A stretch of DNA of 64,000 nt, taken from Marinomonas profundi (lineage in GTDB: Bacteria > Pseudomonadota > Gammaproteobacteria > Pseudomonadales > Marinomonadaceae). Each line of letters starts with the position of its first letter. Position 1 is the first letter of the stretch. Below, piece after piece: positions 44,503 to 54,350 of this stretch. Made by a program: the position numbers and the translations under genes. The DNA is taken from assembly GCF_020694005.1 (NCBI RefSeq), contig NZ_CP073013.1:2800578-2864577 (forward strand), written 5' to 3'. The notes under the pieces were generated by a model that saw only the letters and a program-made list of their open reading frames with translations, was not told where the DNA came from and searched no databases.

Positions 44503-44548
44503 ATACTCGGGTAAATACTTGATCAAAACAGTAGGTTTTGTGTATCAT
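44503..44548 (+). promoter_or_regulatory. iscR promoter with candidate IscR type 1 site
   Basis: TTGATC (44519-44524), 18-base spacer, TATCAT (44543-44548), 34 bases before iscR. ATACTCGGGTAAATACTTGA overlaps the -35 and resembles the [2Fe-2S]-IscR site seen ahead of iscR genes, so negative autoregulation is likely. The match is by eye only. Confidence 0.55.
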
Positions 44549-44581
44549 CTGTGCTTACAGAATAATCTAATTGGATAGCCT

Positions 44582-45070
44582 ATGCGCCTGACAACAAAAG
44601 GTCGTTATGCGGTCACTGCTATGCTTGATCTGGCATTGCATTCGGATCAAGGTCCTGTGTCTTTAGCGGATATTTCCCATCGACAGGGAATCTCCTTATC
44701 TTATCTTGAGCAACTGTTCTCTAAACTTCGCAAGAAAGCATTGGTAACCAGTGTCAGAGGGCCAGGTGGTGGCTACCGTCTTAGTCGCTCAAATAACGAT
44801 ATTTTTGTTGCGCAAATCGTCGATGCAGTGAATGAGTCCGTTGACGCGACAGGGTGCAAGGGGCGCAGTGATTGTCAAAGCGGTAATACGTGCCTGACTC
44901 ACCATTTATGGTGTGATCTGAGTGATCAAATACACGATTTTTTAAATCGAATTAGTCTCGAACAGCTGGTGCGGCGCAACGACGTGCGACAAGTGGCAGA
45001 ACGACAAGATTTCGAAAGCCGACAACGTGGCCTTGTCAATGACAAGATTAGTGCGGCGATTGTTGATTAA
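44582..45070 (+). CDS. iscR: Fe-S cluster-sensing regulator IscR
   Basis: Rrf2-family regulator (162 aa). Winged HTH ([20 protein letters not shown] ... [16 protein letters not shown]), and the [2Fe-2S] ligands Cys92, Cys98, Cys104 and His107, the same numbering as in E. coli IscR. With its cluster it represses; without it, it activates SUF-type genes. Here it heads a SUF operon instead of the ISC operon it usually controls. Confidence 0.97.
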   Translation: MRLTTKGRYAVTAMLDLALHSDQGPVSLADISHRQGISLSYLEQLFSKLRKKALVTSVRGPGGGYRLSRSNNDIFVAQIVDAVNESVDATGCKGRSDCQSGNTCLTHHLWCDLSDQIHDFLNRISLEQLVRRNDVRQVAERQDFESRQRGLVNDKISAAIVD

Positions 45071-45144
45071 GTAAAGAATAAATTAGTTGAGCGATGTGCG
45101 CTGATTGACAGTGCGTTTGTTCGCTATGATGAGTGAGTGTTTAT

Positions 45145-46581
45145 ATGACTGAGCAGATAGATAAAGCGCTGGCACGGGAATACGAAGCAGGTTTTGTGTC
45201 TGATGTAGAATCAGAAACATTTGAGCCCGGCTTGGATGAAAATGTTATCCGACGTATTTCTGAAATGAAAGGCGAGCCTGAATGGATGCTTGAATGGCGC
45301 TTGAGCGCATTTCGTGAATGGTTAGAAATGGAAGAACCGGAATGGGCCTTAGTGGATTACCCAAAAATAGACTTTCAGTCCATTTCTTACTATTCGGCAC
45401 CCAAAAGTATGAAGGACAAGCCTAAGTCCTTGGACGAGGTGGACCCTGAATTACTGCGGACTTATGAGAAACTTGGCATTCCTCTGATAGAGCAACAAAT
45501 GTTAGCGGGCATTGCGGTTGATGCGGTGTTTGACTCTGTCTCTGTGGTGACCACATTCCGTGAGAAGTTAGAAGAGGCTGGGGTTATTTTTTGCCCTATT
45601 TCTGAAGCACTGCACAAATATCCAGAGCTTGTTAAGAAGTACATTGGCAGCGTTGTTCCGAAGAAAGACAACTACTACGCGGCGTTGAACTGCGCTGTCT
45701 TTACCGATGGCTCCTTTGTTTACATTCCTAAAGGCACTCGCTGTCCAATGGAGTTGTCGACTTATTTCCGCATTAACGAACAAAATACCGGTCAATTTGA
45801 ACGTACTTTGATTATCGCCGACGAAGGTAGCCATGTGAGTTACCTTGAAGGTTGTACTGCGCCACAGCGTGATGAAAATCAGCTGCATGCTGCGGTTGTT
45901 GAGCTGGTTGCCATGGACAACGCTGAGATTAAATACTCTACAGTGCAAAACTGGTATCCGGGCGATGAAAACGGCAAAGGCGGTATTTACAACTTTGTGA
46001 CCAAGCGCGGGATTTGTCACACCAATGCCAAAATCTCTTGGACGCAGGTTGAAACAGGTTCTTCGGTTACGTGGAAATACCCAAGCTGTATTTTGAAAGG
46101 CGACAACAGTGTGGGTGAGTTTTACTCGGTGGCCTTGACGCGCGGTCGTCAGCAAGCCGATACCGGAACCAAGATGATTCACATTGGTAAAAACACCAAG
46201 TCGACCATCATTTCTAAAGGTATCTCGGCGGGCAGAAGTAACAATAGTTACCGTGGTCTTGTGCGCATGAATCCCGGTGCAGAAGGGGCGCGTAACTTCA
46301 CTCAGTGTGACTCTTTATTGATCGGCGACCAGTGTGGTGCGCATACTTTCCCTTATGTGGAAAGCCGTAATCCTTCTGCGATTGTGGAGCATGAAGCGAC
46401 GACGTCGAAAGTCAGTGACGAGCAGATGTTCTTGTGTCGTCAGCGTGGTCTTGATCCTGAAAAAGCCGTGTCCATGATTGTGAATGGCTTCTGTAAGGAA
46501 GTGTTTAAAGAATTACCCATGGAATTTGCCGTTGAAGCGGGCAAGTTACTAGAAATAAGCCTTGAAGGCTCAGTAGGTTAA
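45145..46581 (+). CDS. sufB: Fe-S cluster assembly scaffold SufB
   Basis: Scaffold subunit (478 aa) of the SufBCD complex, where clusters are built. Visible: the N-terminal helical region, the central beta-helix with [41 protein letters not shown], and the C-terminal [30 protein letters not shown] typical of SufB. ATG 45145 is preferred over GTG 45133. It is followed by sufC after 13 bases. Confidence 0.97.
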   Translation: MTEQIDKALAREYEAGFVSDVESETFEPGLDENVIRRISEMKGEPEWMLEWRLSAFREWLEMEEPEWALVDYPKIDFQSISYYSAPKSMKDKPKSLDEVDPELLRTYEKLGIPLIEQQMLAGIAVDAVFDSVSVVTTFREKLEEAGVIFCPISEALHKYPELVKKYIGSVVPKKDNYYAALNCAVFTDGSFVYIPKGTRCPMELSTYFRINEQNTGQFERTLIIADEGSHVSYLEGCTAPQRDENQLHAAVVELVAMDNAEIKYSTVQNWYPGDENGKGGIYNFVTKRGICHTNAKISWTQVETGSSVTWKYPSCILKGDNSVGEFYSVALTRGRQQADTGTKMIHIGKNTKSTIISKGISAGRSNNSYRGLVRMNPGAEGARNFTQCDSLLIGDQCGAHTFPYVESRNPSAIVEHEATTSKVSDEQMFLCRQRGLDPEKAVSMIVNGFCKEVFKELPMEFAVEAGKLLEISLEGSVG

Positions 46582-46594
46582 GGAATTGTTGAAG

Positions 46595-47380
46595 ATGTCG
46601 AACACCAAAAGTATGTTGACGATAAAAGATTTGCACGCCAGCGTTGAAGAAAAGCAGATCATCAAAGGGCTAGATTTAGACATTAAGCCGGGTGAAGTTC
46701 ACGCGATTATGGGGCCAAACGGTGCCGGTAAAAGTACCTTGGGCTATGTTTTGTCAGGTCGAGATGGCTATAGCGTAGACAGCGGTAGCGTGACCCTTGA
46801 TGGTGAAAATTTGCTCGATATGGAAGTCGAAGACCGTGCTCGTGCAGGGTTATTCTTAGCGTTTCAATACCCAGTCGAAATTCCGGGCGTTAGTAACTTG
46901 GAATTTTTAAAAGCTTCGGTTGATGCGCAACGTGAAGCGCGTGGTGAAGACGCCATTACGTCTGCCGACTTCTTGAAAGAAGCCAAAGCCGCTTGCAAAC
47001 AAGTTAACCTACCGGTGGCTTTTTTGAAGCGCGGTGTTAACGAAGGTTTCTCAGGTGGCGAGAAAAAGCGTAACGAATTAATGCAAATGTTATTGCTCAA
47101 ACCCAGACTTTGTATTCTAGATGAAACCGATTCTGGTTTGGACATCGATGCGTTGCAAGTGGTAGCGGAAGGCGTTAATAGCCAGCGCTCTGCGGATCGT
47201 AGCTTTATCGTAGTGACGCATTATCAGCGTCTTTTGGATTATATTAAGCCTGATTTTGTGCATGTGTTGTCTGACGGGAAAATCGTCAAAAGTGGCGATG
47301 CTTCTCTTGCTCATGAATTGGAAGCACAAGGTTACGCTTGGTTGCAAAAAGAGCCAACTGAAGACGAACTTGAGGGGTAA
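46595..47380 (+). CDS. sufC: SufC ATPase
   Basis: ABC-type ATPase (261 aa; 255 if ATG 46613 is used) that drives conformational change of SufBD. Walker A GPNGAGKST, signature FSGGEKKRNE, Walker B LCILDETDSGLD, and the switch His in VVTHYQR. AAGGA precedes ATG 46595. Three bases separate it from sufD. Confidence 0.97.
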   Translation: MSNTKSMLTIKDLHASVEEKQIIKGLDLDIKPGEVHAIMGPNGAGKSTLGYVLSGRDGYSVDSGSVTLDGENLLDMEVEDRARAGLFLAFQYPVEIPGVSNLEFLKASVDAQREARGEDAITSADFLKEAKAACKQVNLPVAFLKRGVNEGFSGGEKKRNELMQMLLLKPRLCILDETDSGLDIDALQVVAEGVNSQRSADRSFIVVTHYQRLLDYIKPDFVHVLSDGKIVKSGDASLAHELEAQGYAWLQKEPTEDELEG

Positions 47381-47383
47381 TGC

Positions 47384-48643
47384 ATGAGTGAATGGTTAGA
47401 AAGCGCCATTACTCGAGCGCAAGGTATTGATGATTGGCTGGCACCAAAGCGAACGCACGCACTGGATCTTTTAGCCAATACCAAATGGCCAACGCGCAAA
47501 ACCGAAGCCTGGCGCTATACACCGCTTCGTCCTGTTGAGCGTTCGCCCGCCAAGGTAATAAAGGAAAAAGTGGCGTTATCGCCTGTTGCGATTGCGGACT
47601 TATCTGCCATTGAATTGGTGTTTGTAAACGGCCAGTTTGATCAAACACAATTGCCTAACGTCTTGCCAGCAGGTTTATCCATTGCCTTAGGCAGTGGTTT
47701 AGATTCGGTCAAACAGGCGGACGCGCTCAGTGTTTTTTCGACGATCAAACCTGAGCGTCATGTTTTTGGTTTGGTGAATGATGCCCTCGCGCAAGACGTC
47801 GTGATTGTGTCGGTTGCAGAAGGGGTTGAGATTACTCAGCCGATTCGTATTAGTTCTTTGTTGAGTCAAGGTGCAGAATCTCATACGCGGGTTCAAGTGA
47901 TGCTTGCTGCCGGTTCTCGTCTGGCGGTGATTGAAGATGTACAGGCGCAAGGCGATAGCTTAAATACCGCCTTTGTAGAATACAATGTGGCGGCCAACGC
48001 ACGTCTAGAACATTATCGTTTTGCCTTACAGACAGGGACTAATGTTGCCATCGGTGGCAGCCATTTTAATCTCTATGACCATGCAAAAATGCACAGCACC
48101 ATCGTGGGTTTTGGCAGTGATTTGTCGCGTCTAGACACCGATATTATTCACGCTGGTGAGTTTGCTGATGCCAAGTTAAATGCCATGTATTTGCTGGATG
48201 GTAAAGAGCTGTTTGATCTGCATGCGACGGTTGAACATGCCAAGCCAAATGGCAAAACCGAAGAAAACGTTCGCTGTATTGTCGCGGATCGTGCCCGCGC
48301 TATATTTAATGGTCGTATACACATTCACCGTGATGCACAGAAAACCTTGGCAGAGTTGAATAACCGCAACTTGTTGCTATCGGATAAAGCCGAGATTAAC
48401 ACCAAGCCTGAGTTAGAGATTTACGCTGACGATGTGAAGTGTGCCCATGGCGCAACGGTCGCTGAAACGGATAAACAGGCTTTGTATTATCTGCAAACGC
48501 GTGGTGTAAGCCGTTCCAAGGCGCAAGTAATGCTGAATTTTGGCTTTATTAACGAATTGATTGATTTAATGCCAAATGCCGCGTTAGCGGAGTGGATTCG
48601 TCCTATTATCCGTGAGCGTTTTGCGCAAATGGAAGTGAAGTAA
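47384..48643 (+). CDS. sufD: SufD
   Basis: SufB paralogue (419 aa) in the SufBC2D scaffold, involved in iron entry. The C-terminal part carries the family block INTKPELEIYADDVKCAHGATV, with the conserved Cys and His, and YYLQTRGVSRSKAQVMLNFGF. The N-terminus (WPTRKTEAWRYTPLRP) is typical. GAGGGG ribosome-binding site lies within the end of sufC. Confidence 0.96.
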   Translation: MSEWLESAITRAQGIDDWLAPKRTHALDLLANTKWPTRKTEAWRYTPLRPVERSPAKVIKEKVALSPVAIADLSAIELVFVNGQFDQTQLPNVLPAGLSIALGSGLDSVKQADALSVFSTIKPERHVFGLVNDALAQDVVIVSVAEGVEITQPIRISSLLSQGAESHTRVQVMLAAGSRLAVIEDVQAQGDSLNTAFVEYNVAANARLEHYRFALQTGTNVAIGGSHFNLYDHAKMHSTIVGFGSDLSRLDTDIIHAGEFADAKLNAMYLLDGKELFDLHATVEHAKPNGKTEENVRCIVADRARAIFNGRIHIHRDAQKTLAELNNRNLLLSDKAEINTKPELEIYADDVKCAHGATVAETDKQALYYLQTRGVSRSKAQVMLNFGFINELIDLMPNAALAEWIRPIIRERFAQMEVK

Positions 48644-48654
48644 GCGAGAATCTG

Positions 48655-49872
48655 ATGAATTTTGATGTAGCGGCTATCCGCGAGCAATTTCCGATTTTAA
48701 AGCGTGTAATCGACGGTAATCCGCTTATTTATCTCGATAATGCGGCGACGACGCAAAAGCCGCAATGCGTGATTGATGCTTTGGTGGATTACTATACAAC
48801 CTGTAATTCCAATGTGCATCGTGGCGCCCATCGTCTTGCGGATGAGGCGACACGTCGTTTTGAAGGCGCGCGTGACATCGTAAAAGAGTTTATCAATGCG
48901 CCAAAACGCGAAGAGGTCATTTGGACCACAGGCACGACCGAGGCCATTAATATTGTGGCTAACGGTCTGAGCCAGTTATTGTCAACAGGCGATGAAGTGA
49001 TTGCGACGGGGATGGATCATCATGCTAACCTTGTGACTTGGCAACAAGCTTGCAAAGCCTCTGGCGCCATTTTAAAGATCGTTCCGGTGACGGATGAAGG
49101 TGAGTTAGATCAAGCCGCTTATGCGGAGATGTTGAACGAACGCACTCGATTTGTGGCTTTTCCTCATGTATCTAATGCATTGGGAACGGTGAATCCAGTC
49201 AAAGCCATGACGATAAAGGCGAAGCAATTTGGTGCTTGGGTTTTGGTCGATGGTGCGCAGGGTGCGGCTCATGGTTGGGCTGACGTGCAAGATATTGGTT
49301 GTGACTTTTATGCTTTTTCGGGTCATAAAGTCTATGGGCCAATGGGCATAGGCGTATTATGGGGGCGAGCGTCGGTACTTGAGAATTGGCCTGTTTGGCG
49401 CACCGGTGGCGAGATGATTGCGACGGTGACTTTGCAAGACGCGACGTGGAATGTGCTGCCTTATCGTTTTGAGGCGGGTACGCCTAATGTGGGCGATGCC
49501 ATTGCGATGGGTGAAGCCATTCGTTGGTTTAGTGCCTTAGACCAAGTCGCCGTCGCGGCCCATGAAAAAGCTTTAATAGATCGAGCAACAGAGTTGGCAG
49601 AGGCGTTCGAAGGCTTAACCATTATTGGCAATGCGAAAGACAAAATTGGTGTGTTGAGCTTTGTGATGGACCATGGTCATCCAGCGGACATTGGTTTTTT
49701 ATTAGATCGCCAAGGGATTGCGGTTCGCACTGGGGATCATTGCGCGCAGCCTCTGATGACACGTTTTAATGTGCCTGGTACGGCACGCGCATCGTTTGCG
49801 ATTTATAATACATTAGAAGAAGTTGACGCTTTGTTTGTGGCACTGAAAAAAGTGCGAACAATGCTGGCTTAG
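48655..49872 (+). CDS. sufS: Cysteine desulfurase SufS
   Basis: Type II PLP cysteine desulfurase (405 aa). PLP-lysine in FSGHKVYGPMG, catalytic Cys363 in RTGDHCAQPLM on the short loop characteristic of SufS, which needs SufE to accept sulfur. Eleven bases after sufD; sufE is in the same locus. Confidence 0.97.
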   Translation: MNFDVAAIREQFPILKRVIDGNPLIYLDNAATTQKPQCVIDALVDYYTTCNSNVHRGAHRLADEATRRFEGARDIVKEFINAPKREEVIWTTGTTEAINIVANGLSQLLSTGDEVIATGMDHHANLVTWQQACKASGAILKIVPVTDEGELDQAAYAEMLNERTRFVAFPHVSNALGTVNPVKAMTIKAKQFGAWVLVDGAQGAAHGWADVQDIGCDFYAFSGHKVYGPMGIGVLWGRASVLENWPVWRTGGEMIATVTLQDATWNVLPYRFEAGTPNVGDAIAMGEAIRWFSALDQVAVAAHEKALIDRATELAEAFEGLTIIGNAKDKIGVLSFVMDHGHPADIGFLLDRQGIAVRTGDHCAQPLMTRFNVPGTARASFAIYNTLEEVDALFVALKKVRTMLA

Positions 49873-49881
49873 GAGGTTTCA

Positions 49882-50232
49882 ATGACAGTTACAACGTTTG
49901 ATCCTGTCTCTAGCGTGTCTTTAACCGCTTCCGCACAGAAATATTTTGCTTCAAAACTGGTAAAGCAACCGGGTAAGTTGATTCGATTAAGTACCAAAGA
50001 AAGCGGTTGTACCGGCTTTTCTTATGTACTGGACATTGTCGAGGCGGCTTTAGAAGGTGACACTGTTTTGGCGTTTGGCGATGTGAGCCTTGCGGTAGAT
50101 TCGCAATCGGCTGCCATGCTAAAAGGCACAGAGATTGACTTGGTGCGCGAAGGTGTTAACGAAGTTGTGAAGTTTAAAAACCCTAACGTTGTAGCAGAAT
50201 GTGGCTGTGGCGAAAGCTTTAGTGTGAGTTAA
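49882..50232 (+). CDS. sufA: A-type iron-sulfur carrier SufA/IscA
   Basis: 116 aa with the three cluster-binding cysteines of A-type carriers: KESGCTGFSY and the C-terminal CGCGESF. It hands clusters from the scaffold to target proteins. It follows sufS by 9 bases. Confidence 0.93.
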   Translation: MTVTTFDPVSSVSLTASAQKYFASKLVKQPGKLIRLSTKESGCTGFSYVLDIVEAALEGDTVLAFGDVSLAVDSQSAAMLKGTEIDLVREGVNEVVKFKNPNVVAECGCGESFSVS

Positions 50233-50236
50233 CTTC

Positions 50237-50767
50237 ATGCAAAAAATGGTAGTAACAAATCGTGCTTGTCCAGCGAGACGAGTGCCAAGCGGTGAGCCGG
50301 TTAGTATTCCTGAAGGTCAGTTTATTACGATTAATCAGAGCTTGGGTGGCAACTACACCGTTACTTGGCAAGGTAATATGCTGCGTATTGACGGAACGGA
50401 CGCTGAGGCAATTGGCCAGCAACCTGAAGTGTTGAATTTTGACGATCTGGGTACTGGTGATATCAGCGAAGAGCAAGTCTGGCAGGCGCTAGACACTATT
50501 TATGACCCAGAAATTCCGATCAGTCTGGTGTCACTCGGTTTGGTGTATAAAGTGACGCTGGATCAAGAGGCAAAATCGGTTCTGATTGATATGACGTTAA
50601 CGGCTCCCGGTTGTGGTATGGGGCCTGTTCTCGTAGGCGATGTGAAGTATCGCGTTGCCAAAGTGCCCAATGTTGAAGTGGTGAAAGTGGATTTGGTGTT
50701 TGATCCGCCTTGGTCACGAGAAATGATGAGTGAAGAGGCGCAATTAGAGGCGGGGCTTTTTTTCTAA
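50237..50767 (+). CDS. sufT: SufT
   Basis: 176 aa. An N-terminal beta domain is followed by a DUF59/MIP18-like domain (WQALDTIYDPEIPISLVSLGLVYKV ... TLTAPGCGMGP) with the conserved DPE and Cys. SufT proteins act as accessory maturation factors for Fe-S proteins when cluster demand is high. A hairpin follows before sufE. Confidence 0.93.
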   Translation: MQKMVVTNRACPARRVPSGEPVSIPEGQFITINQSLGGNYTVTWQGNMLRIDGTDAEAIGQQPEVLNFDDLGTGDISEEQVWQALDTIYDPEIPISLVSLGLVYKVTLDQEAKSVLIDMTLTAPGCGMGPVLVGDVKYRVAKVPNVEVVKVDLVFDPPWSREMMSEEAQLEAGLFF

Positions 50768-50817
50768 TGGCGGCCTCTTGATCGCTTCGGCGCTTCGGTA
50801 AAATCGAATACAATAGG

Positions 50818-50850
50818 AAACGGTCTTGGTGTTTAGCCAATGCCGTTTTT
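50818..50850 (+). terminator. Candidate terminator or attenuator between sufT and sufE
   Basis: Hairpin AAACGG-tc-TTGG, loop TGTTTAG, CCAA-tg-CCGTTT, then TT. It has an internal mismatch and a short T tract. It lies in the only large gap (115 bases) within the suf genes, so it may separate sufE and iscS from the main operon. Confidence 0.5.
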
Positions 50851-50882
50851 GTTTAATAGGCTTGATGTAAAAGAGGGTGGTC

Positions 50883-51308
50883 ATGGCTTTACCTAGTACG
50901 GAAGACATAGTGGACGATCTGTCGTTTTTTGACGATTGGGAAGATAAGTACAAGTACATTATTGATTTGGGTAAATCTTTGCCAGCGTTTGATGAAGCGT
51001 GGCGCACGCCTGAGCGCTTGGTGAAAGGCTGTCAGAGCAGTGTTTGGATTCAGCCAGGTTCAGAGCAAGACGCTACGAAAGGCGAAGTGCTGACGTTTTC
51101 GGTAGACAGCGATGCCATTATTGTTCGTGGTTTGCTTGGTTTGGTGTTGGCGGCGTTGGACCATAAAACGCCAGAAGAAGTTTTAGATTTCGATATTACG
51201 GCCTATTTTGAAGAGCTGGATCTTGAGCGGCATTTGAGCCCGACCCGTGGCAATGGTTTGCGTTCTATTGTTGGTCGCATAAAAGGCATCGCACAGGCGG
51301 CGGCTTAA
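50883..51308 (+). CDS. sufE: Sulfur acceptor SufE
   Basis: 141 aa. Takes the persulfide sulfur from SufS through Cys50 (VKGCQSSVW), stimulating the enzyme and passing sulfur to SufB. The pattern FFDDWEDKYKYIIDLGKSLP is typical. GAGGG precedes ATG 50883. Confidence 0.95.
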   Translation: MALPSTEDIVDDLSFFDDWEDKYKYIIDLGKSLPAFDEAWRTPERLVKGCQSSVWIQPGSEQDATKGEVLTFSVDSDAIIVRGLLGLVLAALDHKTPEEVLDFDITAYFEELDLERHLSPTRGNGLRSIVGRIKGIAQAAA

Positions 51309-51328
51309 TTTTTATTGGAGAGCATTGA

Positions 51329-52483
51329 ATGAACACCCCGGTTTACCTAGATAATTCTGCTACCACGCCAGTCGACCCAAGAGTGGCGGAAAAAATGATG
51401 GCGTGTTTAACGCAGGACGGTAATTTTGGTAACCCTGCCTCACGCTCGCATCTTTTTGGCTGGCGTGCAGAAGAAGCGGTTGAGGAAGCTAGGTTGCAGG
51501 TGGCCAGTTTAATCAAGGCAGACTCTCGTGAGATTGTTTGGACCTCTGGCGCGACAGAAGCCAATAACCTAGCGTTAAAAGGTGTCGCGCAGGCGTATCG
51601 TCAAAAAGGCCGTCATATTATTACCTCGATGATAGAGCACAAGGCGGTGTTGGATCCTTGCAAGCAACTTGAAAAAGAAGGCTTTGAAGTCACTTATTTA
51701 CTGCCAGATTCTCATGGCGTAATTTCCCCCAGTCAGGTTGAAGACGCGTTGCGTGAGGACACGATTTTAGTGTCCTTGATGCATGGCAATAATGAGCTGG
51801 GTGTATTGACGGATATCGCCGCGATTGGCGAGTTGACCCGATCTCGTGGCGTGTTTTTCCATGTGGACGCCGCGCAAACGACAGGCAAAATTGAAATTGA
51901 CGTTAATGCCATGAAAGTAGATTTAATGTCGCTGACAGCCCATAAAACCTATGGTCCAAAAGGCATTGGTGCTTTGTTTGTGCGTCGCTCGCCGAAGGTT
52001 AAATTAGCGGCACAAATACACGGAGGCGGTCATGAGCGTGGTATGCGTTCTGGCACCTTGGCAACGCATCAAATTGTCGGCATGGGCGAAGCATTCCGTT
52101 TAGCGGGTGAAGAGATGACGCAAGATTGTGCTCGTATTCAAACGCTGCGTGAGCGTTTATGGTCGTCTCTTAATGCGTTATCTGGTGTGCATCTTAATGG
52201 CGACTCCGCTAATCGTGTTGCTGGCGTGGTGAATGTGGGGTTTTCGGGGGTTGATGGTGAGGTGTTGCTGATGTCACTGAGTGATATTGCCGTGTCTTCT
52301 GGTTCTGCTTGTACTTCAGCAAGCCTAGAGCCGTCTTATGTTTTGCGCTCAATTGGTTTGCCGGACGATTTAGCCCATAGCTCATTGCGTCTTTCTGTTG
52401 GCCGTTTCACGACCGAGGAAGAAGTCGACTTTGCCGCTGAAACCATTAAAAATGCCGTGACGCGTCTTCGGTCAGTTGCTTAG
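51329..52483 (+). CDS. iscS: IscS-type cysteine desulfurase lacking the C-terminal tail
   Basis: Type I PLP cysteine desulfurase (384 aa). Lys206 (AHKTYGPKG) and catalytic Cys328 ([21 protein letters not shown]) have the same numbers as in E. coli IscS. The E. coli protein has 404 residues; this one stops after RLRSVA, about 20 residues short, losing the tail that contacts the scaffold IscU. No iscU is in this locus. It may supply sulfur for tRNA thiolation and other uses, while SufS-SufE serves cluster assembly. Twenty bases after sufE. Confidence 0.93.
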   Translation: MNTPVYLDNSATTPVDPRVAEKMMACLTQDGNFGNPASRSHLFGWRAEEAVEEARLQVASLIKADSREIVWTSGATEANNLALKGVAQAYRQKGRHIITSMIEHKAVLDPCKQLEKEGFEVTYLLPDSHGVISPSQVEDALREDTILVSLMHGNNELGVLTDIAAIGELTRSRGVFFHVDAAQTTGKIEIDVNAMKVDLMSLTAHKTYGPKGIGALFVRRSPKVKLAAQIHGGGHERGMRSGTLATHQIVGMGEAFRLAGEEMTQDCARIQTLRERLWSSLNALSGVHLNGDSANRVAGVVNVGFSGVDGEVLLMSLSDIAVSSGSACTSASLEPSYVLRSIGLPDDLAHSSLRLSVGRFTTEEEVDFAAETIKNAVTRLRSVA

Positions 52484-52537
52484 GGGTGAGAATTCGAGCT
52501 TTTATGCTTGTTAGATTAAATAATCTTCATTGGATCG

Positions 52538-52566
52538 TACAATTTTAATGAATTGATGCGTATAAT
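52538..52566 (+). promoter_or_regulatory. Candidate promoter of ndk
   Basis: A perfect TATAAT (52561-52566) with a weak TACAAT (52538-52543) as -35 after a 17-base spacer, 75 bases before the ndk start. Confidence 0.4.
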
Positions 52567-52640
52567 ACGCGCGCTGAACTTTTATGTCCTGGGCCATGCA
52601 AAAGGCATCGCCCCTTTAAAATTAATTTGGAGTTATACCC

Positions 52641-53048
52641 ATGGCGTTAGAACGTACTCTATCTATCATCAAGCCTGATGCGGTTGCAAAAAACGTAATT
52701 GGCGAAATCTACACTCGTTTTGAACGTGCTGGTTTTAAAATCGTTGAAGCGAAAATGATTCAACTAGACGACGAATTGGCTGGCGGTTTTTACGCTGAGC
52801 ACAAAGAGCGTCCTTTCTACAAAGACTTGGTTGCTTTCATGACGTCTGGTCCTGTTGTGGTTTCTGTTCTTGAAGGTGAAGGCGCAGTACTTCGTCACCG
52901 TGAACTAATGGGCGCGACTAATCCTAAAGATGCGACAGCTGGTACGTTGCGTGCAGATTACGCTACGTCTATCGATGCTAACGCTGTTCACGGTTCTGAT
53001 TCTGTTGAATCGGCAACTCGTGAAATTGCTTACTTCTTCGGTAAGTAA
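52641..53048 (+). CDS. ndk: Nucleoside diphosphate kinase
   Basis: Transfers the terminal phosphate between nucleoside di- and triphosphates (135 aa, slightly shorter than the common 141-143). N-terminal [15 protein letters not shown] and the phospho-histidine motif NAVHGSDS are intact. Directly downstream of the Fe-S locus and upstream of rlmN. Confidence 0.97.
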   Translation: MALERTLSIIKPDAVAKNVIGEIYTRFERAGFKIVEAKMIQLDDELAGGFYAEHKERPFYKDLVAFMTSGPVVVSVLEGEGAVLRHRELMGATNPKDATAGTLRADYATSIDANAVHGSDSVESATREIAYFFGK

Positions 53049-53083
53049 TTGACAGCTAGGACCTTTATGTCCGATCTGTTTTT

Positions 53084-53146
53084 AAAAAGCGGGCGCTAGC
53101 CCGCTTTTTTACAGAGGCTTCTGAAAAGACTTTTCTTTTCAGAAGC
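53084..53146 (+). terminator. Two tandem terminators after ndk
   Basis: First: AAAAAGCGGGC-GCTA-GCCCGCTTTTTT (53084-53110). Second: GCTTCTGAAAAG / CTTTTCAGAAGC with T tract (about 53117-53150). Two strong hairpins in a row should isolate ndk from rlmN. Confidence 0.9.
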
Positions 53147-53193
53147 TTTTTTCGTTTACACTTAATGCTCACCACAGCAAGCGATATTGAATT

Positions 53194-54309
53194 ATGACTG
53201 ACATCAAAAAAGTAAACCTGTTGGGTTTATCCCCTGACAAGCTGATTGAATTTTTTGAATCCATTGGCGAGAAAAAATTTCGCGCCACTCAAGTAATTAA
53301 ATGGATTCATCAGAAAGGCGCTGAAAGCTTTGAGGAAATGACCGATGTCAGTAAAGCGCTGCGGGCAAAATTAGAGCAAATTTGCGAGATTCGTGGGCCG
53401 GAAGTGGTATCACAAAATATTTCGACTGACGGTACCCGTAAGTGGGTTATTCGTACCGAAGGGGGCAAGAACGATTGCGTTGAAACGGTTTTGATTCCCG
53501 ATGGTGATCGAGCGACTTTGTGTGTCTCCTCCCAAGTGGGCTGTTCGTTGGATTGCAGCTTTTGTTCGACTGGTAAGCAGGGTTTTAATCGTAATTTAAC
53601 GCCCGCGGAGATTATTGGGCAGGTGTGGATTGCGATTAAATCGTTTGGCCCTATGGATCCGAATGGCCCTCGTCGCGTGACTAACGTGGTAATGATGGGC
53701 ATGGGCGAGCCCTTGATGAACTTTGAGCCAGTGGTCGATGCGATGATCCTGATGATGCATGATCACGCGTACGGTTTGTCTAAGCGTCGCGTTACTTTGA
53801 GCACTTCTGGTGTGGTGCCTAAAATTTATGAACTGGTCAAGCGAACCGATGTGTCGTTGGCCATTTCGTTGCATGCGCCAAATGACGCCTTGCGTAATGA
53901 GCTGGTGCCCATTAATAAAAAATACCCCATTGCGGAACTGCTCGAAGCGTGTCAGTTTTATTTGGCAAATTTGCCGGATAAGCGCCACATTACGATTGAG
54001 TACACGTTAATGTCAGGTGTGAATGACAATGAAGAGCAAGCCCATGAATTGGCTGAGCTTCTTAGTGTGTTGGAATGTAAAATCAACTTGATTCCATTTA
54101 ATCCATTCCCACATTCGGGTTATGAAAAACCGTCTAATAATCGTACGCGCCGCTTCCAGAAGATTTTGGCGGATGCGGGTTACACGGTGACGGTTCGCAC
54201 CACTCGTGGTGATGATATTGATGCGGCATGCGGTCAATTGGTGGGGGATTTTCATGATAAAACACGCCGTAGTCAGAAATACATCGAATTGCGTGAAGTA
54301 AAAAGCTAA
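53194..54309 (+). CDS. rlmN: Dual-specificity RNA methyltransferase RlmN
   Basis: Radical-SAM enzyme (371 aa) making m2A2503 in 23S rRNA and m2A37 in tRNA. The cluster motif is Cys117, Cys121, Cys124 (CSLDCSFC); the catalytic mechanism also uses a C-terminal Cys, here in IDAACGQL. Its own activity needs Fe-S assembly from the neighbouring genes. Confidence 0.97.
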   Translation: MTDIKKVNLLGLSPDKLIEFFESIGEKKFRATQVIKWIHQKGAESFEEMTDVSKALRAKLEQICEIRGPEVVSQNISTDGTRKWVIRTEGGKNDCVETVLIPDGDRATLCVSSQVGCSLDCSFCSTGKQGFNRNLTPAEIIGQVWIAIKSFGPMDPNGPRRVTNVVMMGMGEPLMNFEPVVDAMILMMHDHAYGLSKRRVTLSTSGVVPKIYELVKRTDVSLAISLHAPNDALRNELVPINKKYPIAELLEACQFYLANLPDKRHITIEYTLMSGVNDNEEQAHELAELLSVLECKINLIPFNPFPHSGYEKPSNNRTRRFQKILADAGYTVTVRTTRGDDIDAACGQLVGDFHDKTRRSQKYIELREVKS

Positions 54310-54350
54310 TCTCTTAAATTATTGAATTTTGGTATGACAAGGATGTCATT

